The notes: generated from the letters alone by a model not told the origin. A DNA stretch of 64,000 nucleotides from Sordaria brevicollis (GCA_033439795.1 JAUTDP010000010.1:62001-126000); one strand, 5' to 3'; shown: positions 48,624-59,920, numbered from the stretch's first letter. Numbers and translations: made by a program.

Positions 48624-50984
48624 AGTAGGTATATATTATCGATAGCCTCGTTATCGTTATTAGTAATAAAAGGTAATATAATTAATAGTAGCGCTAAATA
48701 CATTATAAATAGAAAGATGAAGGGTATACGTATATTAATATACGATAAAAGTAGTAGGTTAACCGCGGCGTACTTTACTACTAAAATTACGCGGTTAGTA
48801 GGCTCCTTATAAAATATAATCGTAAAATATTTAAATATAATATTTATAGATTCGACGGTTATTACCCTATTAAGTAGAGGAAACGTTAGAGGGAAACGGT
48901 TAATATTAGCGGTAATTATAAATATAACGCTAATAATAGATTTAATAATTATAGAATTATTAATTATATATATTAATAAAAGAGGAGGAAGGGGGGCGAA
49001 ATAATAATTATAAATATAAAGTAGTAGTATTAGTAAGTGAGGGTAGGGAAGAGGGTAAAAGTACTATTTATTATATTAAGGGGGATTTTTAAATTCTTTT
49101 AACGCCGTTTATAGAAGGCTTAATATTTTTATATAGGTATTATTATTACCGCTATTTACGTTATTAATAATATTAATATTAATACCCCCGCTACGCTTTC
49201 GAAATTTTATTACGTTAATATTATTATTACTATTATTATTACTTTCGTTGGTAGCGTCCTTATTAATTATTTCCTATAGTATATCCTTTAGTAAATTAAT
49301 AGGCGTAGCTTTTTATTATTGGATAGTATATATTTATTTACCGATTTATATAAGGGAGAGGTTATAATAGGTTTTATTTTTATTTATAAAATAATATAAT
49401 TGGTATTTAATAATTTTATTATAGTTTTTATATTTAAAATTTAATATATACTTTTATAAATCGTAAAGGTTTCGAAACGTTAAACCGCGTAGCTTTTTAC
49501 TAGTATACGCCTCCTTTTCTTCATCTTCTTTCTTTACCTTAATAACTTCCTCTAATATAATATTCGTTATAATCCGCTTACTTATCCTTTTATTTTTAAT
49601 ACCGTTATTAGGAATACGCGAAGTTCGAAATATTTGGGTAATAAGAATAGCCGTTTATATAATTATAAATAGGTTTATAAGGCCGTAAGAAGGAGTAGGT
49701 ATTAATAAGTCGATTATAAAGGGAGTAGGAGGTATTAATAATTATATAAAATTAATAAGCAATTCGATTAAGCGAAATTTGAAGGTAATAGTAAAAATAT
49801 TATATTAGCGGTTATAACGAAGGTACGCTTTTATAATAGAATTATAATCGAATTTAATATATTTATTAGAAAATTAACTACCCGTTACATTATAATTATA
49901 AATTATAATACGGTTTTTATTATTATTATTATAAATAATAATATTATACGTAACGTTATATAATACGATTTAAAACTTCATATTAACGGCTATATTATTA
50001 TTAATAACCTCTTATATATACCCTTTTTATATTAATAAAATTTCGTTAAATAGGTTGGTATTAAAATACTACGGGTAGAGCTTCCCCTTCTCTTATTCGA
50101 CTTTTATTTCCTTATATATACTACGATTTAAAATAGTAGGAGGTTTATTACAGGAGTTAATAAAGTAAGATTTAATAATTATAAATTTTATTTATATAAT
50201 TAGCGGGTAAGTAGGTGCAATAGGGATTGCGGCCTTGCGGCGCCGGTTTATAATCGAAGGAAGGGTTATAGCTTATTTAATTAGCGAAATTAAATTAATA
50301 TTTTTATTATTAAAATAAACGAACAAAGTATCGAAGGTATTTTTAATAAACGTTAAACGGATAAGGAACTTTTAATTTTACTCGTCTTCGTCGTCGAAAT
50401 TAGAAATATTATTAATACCGTTAGAGATTTCGATAAATTCGTCGGTTACTTTAAAGAGGGAGGAGGGTAGCGGGTCATTATCGGTTTCGACCTTTAATTT
50501 TAGGGTAGGGTCCTAAGCCTTTTTCTTCCCTTTTTTAATAGCGGTAGGCTTTTTAATAGTAGTGGGCTTCTTAGGCGCAGTTTTCTTTTTAGGCGCGGTT
50601 TTCTTCTTAAGCGCGGCTTTCTTTTTAAAAATAATTTTATTCTTAATCTTAGATAAATTAGCGATAACCTCCTCTATTTCGATTAAAGTACGATTTTTCT
50701 TCTTAGGGCGGGTGGAGGTACGTTATAGAGTTAATAGGGTTTTAAGATTAATTTAATTTTTATTAAAGTAAATTAAGGTAATATTGCCGCGACGAGTACG
50801 CTTCTTAGGTTGGGTTTTAAGGATGGATTTAGACGGTATTGTAATAAAAAAAATAGTAAAGATATTTAATAATAATAGCGATATTATTTATTTACTTTCT
50901 ATAATAAAAATATAGTTATTAGGCTTCGATTCTATATAGAAACGGTTAAAAACGAATAAGATTTACGATTTTTACGAGGTTGTG

Positions 50985-51048
50985 TAGTTGTGTGCGGTGT
51001 GTATACACCCCCTTACGCTAAGATTATCAAGGTGTTTGAGTCCGGGAA
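50985..51048 (-). repeat. Right terminal inverted repeat
   Basis: Read on the minus strand it begins TTCCCGGACTC and matches the left repeat over 64 bases with seven transitions. One of these breaks the 14-base palindrome seen in the left copy. Confidence 0.9.
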
Positions 51049-51050
51049 TA

Positions 51051-53084
51051 GGCTACGACGGGAGATATATACAATCATTGCAGGACGGCAACTTGACTTA
51101 TTCCGGTCCGATGGATCGGTAATGCGTTTAAAGATTCAAGAACATTACGGTTCGCCGTTCGCACATACATACAATCGCCTAACCGCAGTGCATGCGCGCG
51201 CTGGTTGCCTACCTCTCGGTACAAGAAGCGGTACCGGAACGGCAACTGTTGCTGTTGAAGCCATGTTTTGAGATTGCATCGACACACGAATGGCTGACAC
51301 CTGTAGACCTTTGACGTTTTTCTCCTTTAACTTCTTCTATTCAAGATCCGAACAGAAAGCACTTGTCAATACAATGACAGGTTTTAGCTTGTGGGCGTCA
51401 TTTTAGTTGCAATCGGGCCTTGAACATCGTGAATAAGCACCTTACATATTCAGTACATAAGCCCACCGGCTGTTGTAATGAATGTTTTGCGTTGGATTTG
51501 TCAAGAGGCGATTTAGCAGGACAGATACATAAACTCCAAGCTGTGTCCAAAAATCTGGGCTTTCTTGCGCATCTTTTTGCGTCAAGTCTCTACGATTGCA
51601 GAGGCAATAACCGTGCCGTCGGTCCAGTGAAATGCGGAAACTTTGCAGAATACAGAGCTCCCGGAGCCACGTTGACCTGCAAAAGACAGGTACGGGAGAG
51701 TGAAAAGATACCGTACCGTTGCTGTAACAACTCGGTTCAAGAAGTGGAAGATATTGTCATCAATAGGTCCTGCTTCAATGACTCCCGGGTTTTGGTCGGA
51801 GTCACTGCCAAATTGCCTTCAGCTCCTCTAGAACAACTCCTGCATACTCTGTACAGGCCCAAACGTAATTTAATACTTCCAGCGTGTATGTTACGCCCCA
51901 GGGGGTGACTAAATGCAATCCCCTTGAATGAACATTCAACATGTCTCTCTCTACATCGCTGCCTGTGTGTTAGATTCACATGCAGCTTTACAGAGAGCTC
52001 AACCAGCCAGTCATTTCACCGCGCAATCCTGCGAGGGTAAGGGTTTGCCATGTAGTTATTTCTCCCCCTTGTTTTGCACTGCTCCCCTCTTTCTTCTCCT
52101 CCCAATGTTCAGTGCCCATAAAAGGTCAAGGTCATCCACCAAGGGTGTTTTTGTTCTCCAATCCTTTTTCTTCCGACATCTCTCCCAACTTGAAGTATGA
52201 TCGTCTTGCCATCTGCGACGGCCGGGAATATTTTGCTCGTAAAGGCGAGCACAGGGTGTTGAACTTCCAAGAAAAAAAATACAAAAAGAAAAAAGAAAAA
52301 AAAAAGAGGGGAAGGGGGGAGAGAGAGAGTAAGAGAGACAGAAAAAGGAACAAGAAACAGAAACCATTTATTGACCTTTACCTTCGTCGTTGTTTTCTTT
52401 CCCGCTTCGAAGAGACTGTCCCCAGTCCCACGTCTTCCGGGGACATAGTTGGGGCAACCTCAGGCCACGATCTGTTGCCCTTTCTTGCCTCAAACCCTCT
52501 CATTTTCCCTTGTTAACGAAATCCTACCTTCATCGGCTCAACACCAGACCCTATATTGTTTGCTGCCGCGTCGCAAGCCTCAGTTAAACGCGTCCTCGAG
52601 TTGCCAGGACGATCCCAAGTCACAACTTGAACCTGTTGATCCTCCTCCACCAAGAGGTAACCACTGCGCTTTGCCCTGCCCAAAAGGCCTAACCTACTAA
52701 CACTGTTCTCTGTTCCAGTCTAGTATTTTCTGATACATCTGACCTTATTCGCAATATCCTCAGACCGTTAAGGCGACCGAAGTATTTATTTTGGGCCTCG
52801 CATAGCTTAGATACTTTTCGATTCCAGCCATCGCGCCACCCATACCAAACACTTGCCATCTTCTCCTCTTTGACTCTCGCAGGGCGTGTGCGGAAAAGAG
52901 TACCGCACACCTTCAGGCAACGTGAAGGATCCACCGCTCAGAATCCCTCAAAGCCCATTGTTGCTACGGGATATCGTCTATCTGTGTTGTATAGTATGTC
53001 CAGATCTAATTGCCTCACAACCTTTAGCCTTCGCTAACACCTCCAAGCTATTAGCAGCAAATCCGTCATATACACATTCACACC
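51051..53084. other. Intergenic region with purine-rich tract
   Basis: Two kb between the TIR element and the AT-hook gene. At 52268-52340 the plus strand is almost purely A/G (AAAAAAAATACAAAAAG... then GGGGGAGAGAGAG). The remainder has no ATG-started frame of coding character. A long 5' leader of the next gene may start here. Confidence 0.5.
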
Positions 53085-54356
53085 ATGTACCACCATTCTT
53101 CCACGATCAACCAAGCTTATTTGCCCGGAGCCCGTCCATCAGGGGCTCGTCAAGAAAACCATGTAGCATCAATCCCAGCTGCGGTGCCAAACCTCCATGG
53201 CAACATGCATCGGGTGGATTATATGCCTGTACAGATGCCTCGAGGCCATCAGCTCCTCCACACACCACAACAACCCGCAAATCACTACAACATACAACCA
53301 CCATATGCGCCCAAAGCCCTGGCTGTACCGCAGAGAGCAGCCCTGCCAGGATATGCAGGTCCAGCGAGATAAAATGACCGAATCTCGACGGAGCCACTCC
53401 CGCGCATGTTGAGCCCCGTGGCGCATGGGCAGATTCAAAGCGCTCCATTATCCCGGTATCCGCATATTGGGCCCGCAAAGTCCCAGATCGTACCTTCTCA
53501 AAAGAAAAGCCGGTTGATTCCGCCTACAAAGCCGAAGGAGAAGGTACCTAAGAAAGCTGGAAGACCAAGGAACGAGACGAGGGAACAGTACGCGCCACCG
53601 CCCAGGCCTGGCAATCTTTGGTCCAACGGTCAGAGTGCCGCCTCTGGCTCTGGTTCTAGCGCTCGAGGTAAAGGTAGAGGTACCTCTAGCTTATACCCGT
53701 CTCCGTCAAACATTCCCGACGTGTCTCAGTTTGAGACTCGACCTCAAATTCACAACCCTCTTTCCGCCGCTCGTATAGAAGCACGAGGTAGTGGCTCTGG
53801 CACTGCTGCACCTGTGCCTAGATCTACTCCTGGAACGGAAGGTAGCCACGGCTCTTGCTCGAGACTTCCTTCCATCTCTTCTATTCTATATCCCTTCGAA
53901 CTTCCAAACCCCTTGCGAACGTCCGCTGGCCATCTTGTCAGCGACACTCTCGCTTCCGAGGCTAAGGGTAAGAATGAGATGGAGGGCGCGGCCGCTGTTT
54001 ACTCGGTTGGCGGGAGACCTCCTCCCACTTTAACTTCAGCTGTGAGGAATAGTATGTCGGTGAAGATGAGTGCAGCTAAAACGCTTTTGAGTATGGCAAG
54101 GGGAGGTAGTGAACCAGAGCCGAGCTACCCGATTACTGCCGGATATCCTATGCAGAGCGTGAATAAACAGGATAAGTATAGGGAAGAAGAGCAGGTACCG
54201 AGGAAGATGGAGAATCGAGGTAGCAAAGGAAATAAAAAGAGAGGAAGACCGCAAGAGAGTACTTCCCCAGCGGGCGAAGACGCTGGCAGGAGTGCTAAAC
54301 GTCGCCAGTCGGATCGCGAAGTAGAGGTAGTACATGTAAGAAACACAACGATGTAG
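53085..54356 (+). CDS. AT-hook protein, frame interrupted (short intron or nonsense change)
   Basis: Two stretches in the same frame: 53085-53372 (95 codons, from MYHHSSTINQAYLPG with a CACACC context before the ATG) and 53373-54356, the latter with an ATG at 53406 (316 aa). They are separated only by a TAA at 53370-53372. The protein is low in complexity (Pro, Gln, Ser, Gly) with two AT-hook-like GRP motifs, PKKAGRPRNE and NKKRGRPQES, plus a basic KRRQSDR near the C-terminus, so it is probably nuclear and binds AT-rich DNA. Possible explanations: an intron such as 53325-53393 (GTACCG...GGAG, weak sites) that keeps the frame; translation from the second ATG; or a CAA-to-TAA change. The gene itself is likely real; the exact model is open. 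Confidence 0.5.
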
Positions 54357-55223
54357 ACATCAACACAACTTGATAGAAAACAAAGAAACTTGAATTTGCA
54401 AAAGGATGTTACTCATGGACTCGTTTCGCAAATTATTCGATCTTCACTGCAAATTTTACCAAAGGAAAGAACGAGTGTCTCCTTTGGGTTCCGGCCTCCG
54501 CCATTTTCCAAGCCAAGGTGGAAAAGTGGGGCAGAAGCAACTCGCAGGTGGCGGGGTATGGGACCCGGACCTTCCCATCTTCCCATCGTTGAGGACTTTT
54601 GTGGTTGCGATCGCGTCCTGTGCCTTTGTCTGAAGATTAAATTGAATGTTGAAACTCCCCGGGGACATGCACGTTCGCTCACAGTATGGAGAACACCGAG
54701 AGTAGCTGGGAACAAGTTGGTTGTGGGAATATGATGTTAAGACATCCAACGTCGTCAACTGAAAAATAGTAAACTCCTCAACTAAGGTGTAGGTAAACAG
54801 GAGATAAAAGCAATTTGCGACCACTTGTTCCATCGTAGATCCCTTTTGATAGGATTGGTTTGCTTTTCGTAGTATGTTTTACCAGGTTGACCGCAATGCC
54901 CGGTGGAGCTGTCAGTTCAAGAAATTGTGAACAACAAAGCAGACAAAACAATCCATCTCATGAGCAAAATATATCTAACAATGGATTATATAAAAGAACA
55001 CTTTATGCATAGAATCCGTGACATAGAAAGTGATTCTATAAATCATGAGGTGGCTATGCGGATGCCCCTTCTGATAGTTGAGCCTCTAAGGGTTGGCACT
55101 CACTCGCAAGTCTCCCAGGAGAGGGCAAAACACCACGCGCACATACATGATGGCTCCGAGGACAAAAATCACCACCCTCATTCCTCCAAATGTCCATTTC
55201 CTCACGACACGAGCTCTTTAAAC

Positions 55224-55255
<32 letters not shown>

Positions 55256-55388
55256 AAAAAGAAAGCCCATCCCCAACCTCCATCATTATCTCCCACCTCC
55301 TCCACGATCCCTTCCCCTCTCCCCACCTCCCTACGCCCCTCCAAAGCTGTTAAAAGACAAAAAAGAGAAGGAAATACAAAAAAGCAAT
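54357..55388. other. Intergenic region with a C21A15 homopolymer tract
   Basis: The 3' flank of the AT-hook gene and the 3' flank of the tRNA gene. At 55225-55260 there is an uninterrupted run of 21 C followed by 15 A, prone to length variation and sequencing error. No gene is supported. Confidence 0.55.
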
Positions 55389-55535
55389 GCGCGGTCCGGG
55401 ATTCGAACCCGGGATCTTTCGCCGATCCTTGGAACTGGGGAGTACGCCTTAGTATGACCATTCCCCGTCCACTGCCCATGGAGGTAGTGCGGACAGCATC
55501 AGGAGCGAACGCGTTGACCACTACGCCAACCGCGC
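55389..55535 (-). tRNA. Intron-containing tRNA gene, anticodon uncertain
   Basis: On the minus strand a 7-bp acceptor stem pairs GCGCGGT (5') with ACCGCGC (3'), followed by a discriminator A. The A box TGGCGTAGTGG and B box GGTTCGAATCC are perfect consensus matches. The T arm is CCGGG-TTCGAAT-CCCGG, the D stem GCGT/ACGC, and the anticodon stem TTCGC/GCGAA. T6 just past the 3' end is a Pol III terminator. At 147 bases it must hold an intron of ~70-75 bases in the anticodon loop; that intron can fold into its own hairpins. With this alignment the loop begins TCCTGA, which would put C at position 33 and CTG (Gln) at 34-36; a one-base shift gives U33 and CCT (Arg). I cannot decide between them by eye. 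Confidence 0.8.
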
Positions 55536-56984
55536 TTTTGTTGATTGTTGAAAGTAGGGTCTGCGGAAGTAATATATATAGCATCTGTCGAGGGGGAGGG
55601 ACATGGAGAACATGGCAGGGGCTGGAGGCCAGGAGGAGGATGAGGAGGAGGTGCTGATGCTGATGCTGGTGGTGCTGGTGGTTGGGATTCGGGTTGGGAC
55701 CGGGCTGGTTATGGTGCTTCTGGTGGAATGGTTCACGGCGATGATGCTTCTTGCTCTGACCTTGGCACCATCTTGGTGGTTTTCTGATGTTTTCCTATCT
55801 TGGGACATTGTGAAGCTCTTACTGGTCCTCTCGATGCTCATTATGTGGTGGTTTGGTACTCAGTGAGTTGAGGGCGTTCTTTCCTTCCTCAATATGCAGC
55901 CGCCTGAGGAAACCGGCAATGCTCTTTCCCATGGTGGTGAGTTTGACCCCATCCCGCTCCTTCTACTCTATGCCAGAAGGCGCAACACGCGCCTTCTCTT
56001 GGTGGAATGGTTCCCTTGCTCTTGATACTGCAGCCACGACCCAACGTTCCTGCTCGTTCTTGGTGTTTTCTTCCATTCGCACGCGCATACATCACTGTCA
56101 ACCACAGCGTTTACATATTTCCAAACAATGCGCGCTCGTCACCATGCCCGGCTCAGATTCAACCACTTCATACTTTGCCTCAGCATTTCAGTGTCACTCC
56201 AAAATCCGTTGGATTACGCCCGTGACACTCGTAGAGGTGAAATATAAGTTTGCATAGATCTTTCAACCGATTATGAGCCTTCTCCCATGTACCATCGTCA
56301 TAAATTTGTATTTAAGGCGCAGCACGCCACTCGCCCTTGGTTGCCTACAGCGCTGCTGTCAGCGATCATTTGTCCCCCCAAGAAATAGGTAGGCAGTAGT
56401 ACGTATTTATCGGGTCATTTTTTGTAGGAGATACTTGGCCTTGGATGCCTCCATACGTGTACTTGTCTATCTTGTGGCGGGGCATCGCAATCGGGTGCCG
56501 GATGGTGTTAATAACGTCGGCGACAATATCATTTCAATCGTGATGATCTCGACGAGATACCCTCAACTACGGGGCCTATAGTACTCGTATGTGTAGCTTA
56601 AAATAGAAACATCTCTGCCTCTACACCCGTGCAGCTCGGGAGCTACCTGCTAGATAACCTCGCGTTGTTACGAAATTTTTTTCTCCAACCCACACACAGC
56701 CCGCAGATGCCACATACATTAAAACGTGCGGTCTTCGCACCTGTTTTCTACAACGGGCTTAACCGAGCATGTACCCAAACCTGCCCGCCCGATATGCGCG
56801 TCAACTTCACGTTACCTCTCTCACCCGCAGTCGCGACTCACCTGCGCGTCAGGCAGGCAGCTCGCGTCAGTCAGTCAGTCAGGTCCCCGCGATGCAAAGC
56901 CCATCTTTATGTACCCAGCCAACCAACCAACCAATACCAGCTTGCTAGGTCCCAGAGCAACGTTTCAAGGTACTAGAAGCACTA
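55536..56984. other. Intergenic region with short tandem repeats
   Basis: No gene is supported. Simple repeats include a GCTGATGCTGGTG-type run at 55650-55685, GTCA repeats at 56868-56882 and CCAA repeats at 56919-56934. Confidence 0.5.
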
Positions 56985-58852
56985 ACCCCATGCACGGTCG
57001 ACCCTATACACGGTCACGTCCCCGCATCCACATCCCCCCCATATAAATAATTACCCTCTTTCTTTCAACAACCATAACTTTATCAAAATACCATCGTTTT
57101 TAATTATTTCTATTACGATAAGTTCGTCGTCGCTCGATTTAACCATCGTTAACGTTCGTAATAGTCTTTCCCAACGTATAGCGGCTAAGAAGTACGGCGT
57201 TCCCTAATCTATTATATCCGACTGTATTCGAAGCGTCCCCTCCGCGCGCGATTCGAAAATACCGCAATAACGCCTATCTCCCGACTAAAAAAGCTTCCTA
57301 TATAAATAAATATTAAATAAAGAGGGTATTAAAAGGGCTCCCAACCGTCGTTAATTCGTTAATTTCGTAATAATTATATTAAAATAAGGGGAGGATTATA
57401 ATAAATTAGGCGCGTATTGGGTAGACCGCTTCTTAAAGAGGAATCCTTCTATTAGGATTAAAATTTCGAGTCCGCTCGAATTGGCCAAGGTTAAAGGTTC
57501 TACCCAAAAGATATTTACGAAATTTTTCAACCTTCTAGAAACTATTATTCGAAATAAAGCTATTATACCCATTAATATCGCTAATATAAATAAATATAAA
57601 TTTTAAAAATTAAAATCCAATAAAGGTAAGGTATTTGGGACTTATTTAATTAAGAAGGTATATATAATAACGACCGATACGATTATTTAGGTATCTATAA
57701 TTAAATATAAGATTATTAAAAGTAAAAGGTTAACGCCTATTGTCATTTTTACTAACGCTAACCTCCAAGATTAATAATTCCCTAACGAAATAAAGGATTG
57801 GAAGTATAATAATATTTTTATTAAATAGAGTAACGGCGATATTGCCCTACGATAATTAAAGGAGGTTTATATCCTAGAAATGTAGTTAAATAACGATGTT
57901 TAACGCCTTCTAGTTTTCGACGAGTATTCGAACTATATAATAAACGATTTCCTTATCGAAGCCTTCCGTTATAAAATTCAACTCCTCTTTCTACTTCCCT
58001 ATATTAGCTATAAAATCTAGTTATTCGATTATTCTATATTTATTACTATTAAATTATATTTTAAGGATTTAATTAAAGATTATATTAATTTTTTAATATT
58101 TATACTAATATATAAGTAATAATTTTTGAAATATTATTATAAAACTTTACGAAGGGGAGTAAATATTAGAAACCTTAAATTAAGGTTTAAAAAAATAGGA
58201 ATATAATTAATAAATAGATTTATAATCCTTAACGATTTTAATACTATTATTAATAACGCCGCCCTATTTATTTAATTATCCTTACTTAAAATACTACTTA
58301 AGGACGTTATTGATTAAATAAATTATATTTTTATAATACCCTAAAAGGTTAAGGATATATTCGAAAGCATTTATAAATTCTATAATCTCGACCGTAATTT
58401 CAAAATGTAGTATAATAAAGGTATTAAATCGTTAAATTTTAAAAACGCTACGATAATTTTATTATTATAAAAAAACCAGTAGTTACGTACATAATTAGAA
58501 TCGCTAAAGTTTAAAATTAAACGTAAAATTAATAAAGAGGGGGGTAATAATAAATTTATACGGATAAATGAGATTATCGAAGCTCGTAAGGTCTTAAAAT
58601 AGGGTCCTAAGCGTAGGAAGACCGCTAAGAAGAAGGAGGAGACAATAACGACCCCTAACCCCTTACAAGAGGTTTCGAAAGCATTCGAAATAATATTCTA
58701 AACTATTTACAAGTATATAGATTAATATTATAACATTTTCAACGGTCAAAAACGCTGTAAAAGTGGCCAATTTACAATATTTTCTGATTCCTGGTTATAA
58801 TGTTATGTGGGGTGGAGACGTGACCGACCAGGGGGGTGACCGGGCTGGGGGT
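56985..58852 (+). mobile_element. Fot1/pogo-type DNA transposon, inactivated by RIP
   Basis: A 1,868-base element, about the size of Fot1. Its ends form an imperfect inverted repeat: 56985-57020 against the complement of 58817-58852 agrees at about 26 of 36 bases and shares CGGTCACGTC. Between them the plus strand reads as a pogo-family transposase when stops are ignored. It has a Psq/CENP-B type DNA-binding start (KYGVPQSTISDRI-like), then YWVDRFLKRNP, a DDE_1 core with INANLQD and an LLVFDEYSNY block (57907-57935, where the usual motif is LDGHGSH), and a LLPYISYKI segment for the LPPHSSH block (57992-58020). Interior bases are strongly AT-biased with RIP-type stops; the ends keep normal GC. 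A TA flanks the left end but the right end reads CA. Confidence 0.8.
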
Positions 58853-59698
58853 CATGGTGTCTACAAAACCACGTGGTTTATGAACAGCATTACAATCCTC
58901 ATGTGATCAAACCCCTATGAACAGAAATCCGATATCGAGAGAGCAGAGACCGTGTGCGACATGAAAGCCGGGTATGGCTGAACTTGGCTGAAAGTGCCGT
59001 GGGCTTGGTATGTAGCATATGTGTCAGTTGGTGTCAGAAGGTTGACACCTGGGGAGGATAATTTTGTTGAGAAACTGCCGTAGAGGAACTGGTGACACAA
59101 GCTATGTCTTAGAAACAGTCGGTCAATACCTGATGTCTGGAGTTGGTAGGTTTTGGCAAAGGTACGAATTTACGGTGATTGGAGGGAAGTGTCCAATATT
59201 TGAGAAACATGCTTTGAAGTGTCTGATGTAGAGTTGACACTGCAGGATAACTTCATGAGGAGAATTCGCGGAGTTATTTCCTGATGCTAAAACTGTCCTG
59301 AGTTTTGCTGTCTGCTGGAAGAGCTCATCTGTGAGAACATTTGTGCGAGTTTGTAAAAGCATTTTCTCTACAACTTCAACATCATGGGTACGTAGGTTTC
59401 GCAGCTTGCAAGTGGTCTCTGGACCCGCGTCCCCTGATTTTGATTTCTAAGCCATCATGAAGAAGTGTTGCTCGGGTGATACAAAGCTGAGTTGAAGGGG
59501 AAGCAGCAAAGAACTAGACATAAGAAAGTCTGGTCATTCGTAAAGTGAACATGCCACCGGGTATGTTTTGCAAAAACAAGAAAAGTCATGCCTCAACGCC
59601 GGGAATCGCCGTAAATCAGATCGTCATCATCCTACTCCTTTCCCCGCGCCATCGGTATCACCTGCCATCCGTACCGCTTGTTGCATCAGCCCACGCAC
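58853..59698. other. Intergenic region
   Basis: Normal-composition DNA between the Fot1-type element and a small ORF. Nothing recognisable is seen. Confidence 0.5.
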
Positions 59699-59920
59699 TT
59701 ATCTCCTTCTTTTGGCCTCATCTGTGCATCTACCACTACTGCCGCCGCCAGCAGCACTTCCCGCGGAGATGGGGAGAGGCGTGTAGGTGCGGGGCCTCCA
59801 GTCATCACTGCCACCAGTGGAACCAGAAGAGCCGGCGGACGAGCTGGTGTAGCTAGAGCCTGAAGAGCCACTGCTACCGAAGGTGTAGCTGCCGCTGCTG
59901 GTGATGATTTCCTCGGGCAT
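59699..59920 (-). CDS. Small Ser/Gly-rich hypothetical protein
   Basis: A 73-codon frame starting MPEEIITSSGSYTFGSSG, with a good fungal start context (GTCAAAATGCC). The body is Ser/Gly/Thr-rich with a WRPRTYTPLP segment and a basic end (DEAKRRR). Short Ser/Gly-rich proteins beginning with a similar TSSGSYT motif occur in many filamentous fungi, but I cannot give a function. The biased composition means it could be chance; a spliced C-terminus is also possible. Confidence 0.4.
   Translation of the reverse strand: MPEEIITSSGSYTFGSSGSSGSSYTSSSAGSSGSTGGSDDWRPRTYTPLPISAGSAAGGGSSGRCTDEAKRRR

Larger units (their letters stand above)
40880..50870 (-). pseudogene. Decayed second ORF of the TIR element, split by the gypsy insertion
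   Basis: A minus-strand frame runs from about 50870 to 48629 and resumes at 41240 down to ~40880. Joining across one copy of the AGTAG duplication keeps the frame (NDNEAIDNIYLLILL then LLLFTLPSRTAKEFIIEF), which supports both the frame and the insertion. With stops ignored the original could have been roughly 800-900 residues. The N-terminal part is strongly basic (QPKKRTRRGNI, then TRPKKKNRTLIEIEE) and includes a KKKTAP repeat at 50540-50640. A short acidic segment (NFDDEDE) follows. I recognise no enzyme motif. It could be an accessory or DNA-binding protein of the transposon, a captured host gene, or part of another decayed element. Confidence 0.4.
39194..51048 (+). mobile_element. DNA transposon with 64-bp terminal inverted repeats, Tc1/mariner-type transposase remnant, interrupted by a gypsy element
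   Basis: The ends are inverted repeats (39194-39257, 50985-51048) that agree at 57 of 64 bases; all seven differences are transitions. TA dinucleotides flank both ends (39192-39193, 51049-51050), the Tc1/mariner target. Subtracting the gypsy insertion and one target duplication leaves 4,471 bases. The plus strand from ~39700 to 40480 encodes a decayed transposase. Its blocks are KPDLYFD (39715), SKEIIRKYLQ, a VIDNAR-like second catalytic Asp block (40178) and LPLYSPEFNPIK (40252-40290), where the last residue of the NPIE motif reads K, as a G-to-A change would give. A second frame runs on the opposite strand. Everything inside the TIRs is strongly RIP-mutated. At over 4 kb it is large for the superfamily. 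Confidence 0.8.

Noticed and set aside
39194..51048. The AT-rich block as a centromere or mating-type feature
   Set aside because: All of it is explained by nested, RIP-mutated transposons with defined ends; no mating-type or centromere-specific content is visible.
51420..51908. 162-codon frame on + just right of the TIR element
   Set aside because: The start is TTG and the composition is not coding-like; no homology recognised.
55054..55584. 176-codon frame on - over the tRNA region
   Set aside because: It overlaps the tRNA gene and the homopolymer tract (giving runs of F and G); not a protein gene.
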